A stretch of DNA of 64,000 nt. Source: Bauldia litoralis (lineage in GTDB: Bacteria; Pseudomonadota; Alphaproteobacteria; Rhizobiales; Kaistiaceae). A program made the translations under genes and the position numbers. Where the stretch lies: NCBI GenBank assembly GCA_945882315.1, contig CAMCWB010000003.1:1-64000 (forward strand), written 5' to 3'. Positions 63,474 through 64,000 of the stretch are shown here, in pieces (the first letter of the stretch is position 1; every line of letters starts with the position of its first letter). Below the pieces are notes generated by a model. It saw only the letters and a list, made by a program, of their open reading frames with translations. It ran no database searches and was not told the origin of the DNA.

Positions 63474-63532
63474 CTGTCGTCAAACCGTCTTGCGGCCTCA
63501 ATAGAATCGTCATAGTCGCGACGGAGCATTGA

Positions 63533-64000
63533 ATGGCGGATACGGTCGGGGTGACGATGCAGGAGACGCCTGCACCCGGCCTGTTGTGCGGCTTCCACGT
63601 CGCCGCGAGCGGGGAGTCGCAACCGCTTTCCGATATCGCCATCGTGGGCGCCGCAGCCGACGGCTGGCGCTGGCTGCACATCAATCTTGCCGACCAGCGC
63701 GCCCGCGGCTGGCTCGCCAGCCTTCCCGGCCTGGCCCGGCTCGATCTCGATTTCCTCCTGTCGACCGACGACATCCAGCAACTCGTCGCGACCGACGACA
63801 GCATCCGCGGCTTGATCTTCGACACGATCTATACATTCGACGGGCGCAGCGAAGATTTCGGCTTCCTGCGCTTCATCATGACCGACCGGCTTCTCGTCAC
63901 CGGCCGGCGCCAGGCCATGCAGGCGGTGGAAATGGTCCGACGCCAGATCGAGGGCGGTCGGCGTTTTGCAACGCCGGCAGAACTCGTCAAGGCGATCGTC
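63533..64000 (+). CDS. CorA/ZntB-type metal transporter, N-terminal part
   Basis: The ATG at 63533 follows GGAG at six bases; the first 156 residues are present and the frame runs off the window. The sequence WRWLHINLADQRARGWL followed by FLRFIMTDRLLVTGRRQAMQ matches the cytoplasmic funnel domain of CorA/ZntB proteins (W-L-H-I-N-L pattern). The membrane spans and the G-M-N/GxN signature would lie beyond the window. It is expected to move Mg2+, Zn2+ or related ions. Confidence 0.8.
   Translation, partial: MADTVGVTMQETPAPGLLCGFHVAASGESQPLSDIAIVGAAADGWRWLHINLADQRARGWLASLPGLARLDLDFLLSTDDIQQLVATDDSIRGLIFDTIYTFDGRSEDFGFLRFIMTDRLLVTGRRQAMQAVEMVRRQIEGGRRFATPAELVKAIV

Overview
The window reads as a GC-rich chromosome segment of an alphaproteobacterium, most likely of the order Hyphomicrobiales (Rhizobiales). 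The evidence is gene content and order: lgt-midA-pgeF-lipoprotein-prs-rplY-pth, ychF-maoC-maoC, proC beside a YbjN protein and UbiK, petABC, a MoxR/DUF58/DUF4159 block beside NudL-DUF6111-CCA transferase, a petP/petR-like regulator pair, and a lysine-rich mini-histone. The genus cannot be named from this sequence alone. I found no rRNA, tRNA, CRISPR array, phage or transposase gene.

Layout. 1-7.5 kb: the start of an unknown gene, a single-domain response regulator, a small DNA-binding-like protein next to a receiver-domain relic, uvrB, a hypothetical gene, a 34-residue H1-like histone gene with a TTG start, about 1 kb of palindrome-rich non-coding DNA, an SH3 protein, a Tat-exported dienelactone hydrolase homologue and a cold-shock protein. 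7.6-15.4 kb: ilvE diverging from a MarR/OmpR-regulator/histidine-kinase operon, a NYN-LOTUS putative nuclease, csaA, a TetR-like gene, proC, ybjN-like and ubiK. 15.5-31 kb: the lgt to pth block, an RND efflux operon on the other strand, ychF, an alpha/beta hydrolase split by one amber codon, two MaoC proteins, gst and apt. 31-43.3 kb: the cytochrome bc1 operon petABC, two adjacent ABC exporters, trmL-hemF, a GT-C-like membrane protein, the CCA enzyme, a DUF6111 protein and a NUDIX hydrolase. 43.6-50.4 kb: a four-gene MoxR/DUF58/DUF4159/amidotransferase-like operon. 50.4-55.5 kb: an RhlE-like helicase, a GNAT, a NUDIX hydrolase, a metallophosphoesterase, a tail-anchored hypothetical protein and a YbaK protein. 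55.6-63.5 kb: a catabolic cluster (RpiR regulator, N-formylglutamate amidohydrolase family protein, ethanolamine-permease-like APC carrier, glutamine-synthetase-like ligase, aldehyde dehydrogenase, PH-domain protein, iron alcohol dehydrogenase). The window ends inside a CorA-type transporter gene.

How the genes fit together. Most of the window is housekeeping: DNA repair, translation quality control, lipoprotein and quinone biogenesis, respiratory complex III and its possible PetPR regulators. The most interesting assembly is the 55.6-63.5 kb cluster. It contains every enzyme class needed to take up an amino-alcohol such as ethanolamine, attach it to glutamate, oxidise the alcohol to the acid and release glutamate again. 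That would be a B12-independent route; it is an inference from gene content. Other points of note are the non-ATG mini-histone and the dense dyads upstream of it, a 21-bp dyad centred on the marR start codon, a nonsense-split secreted hydrolase, and several families of intergenic palindromic repeats.
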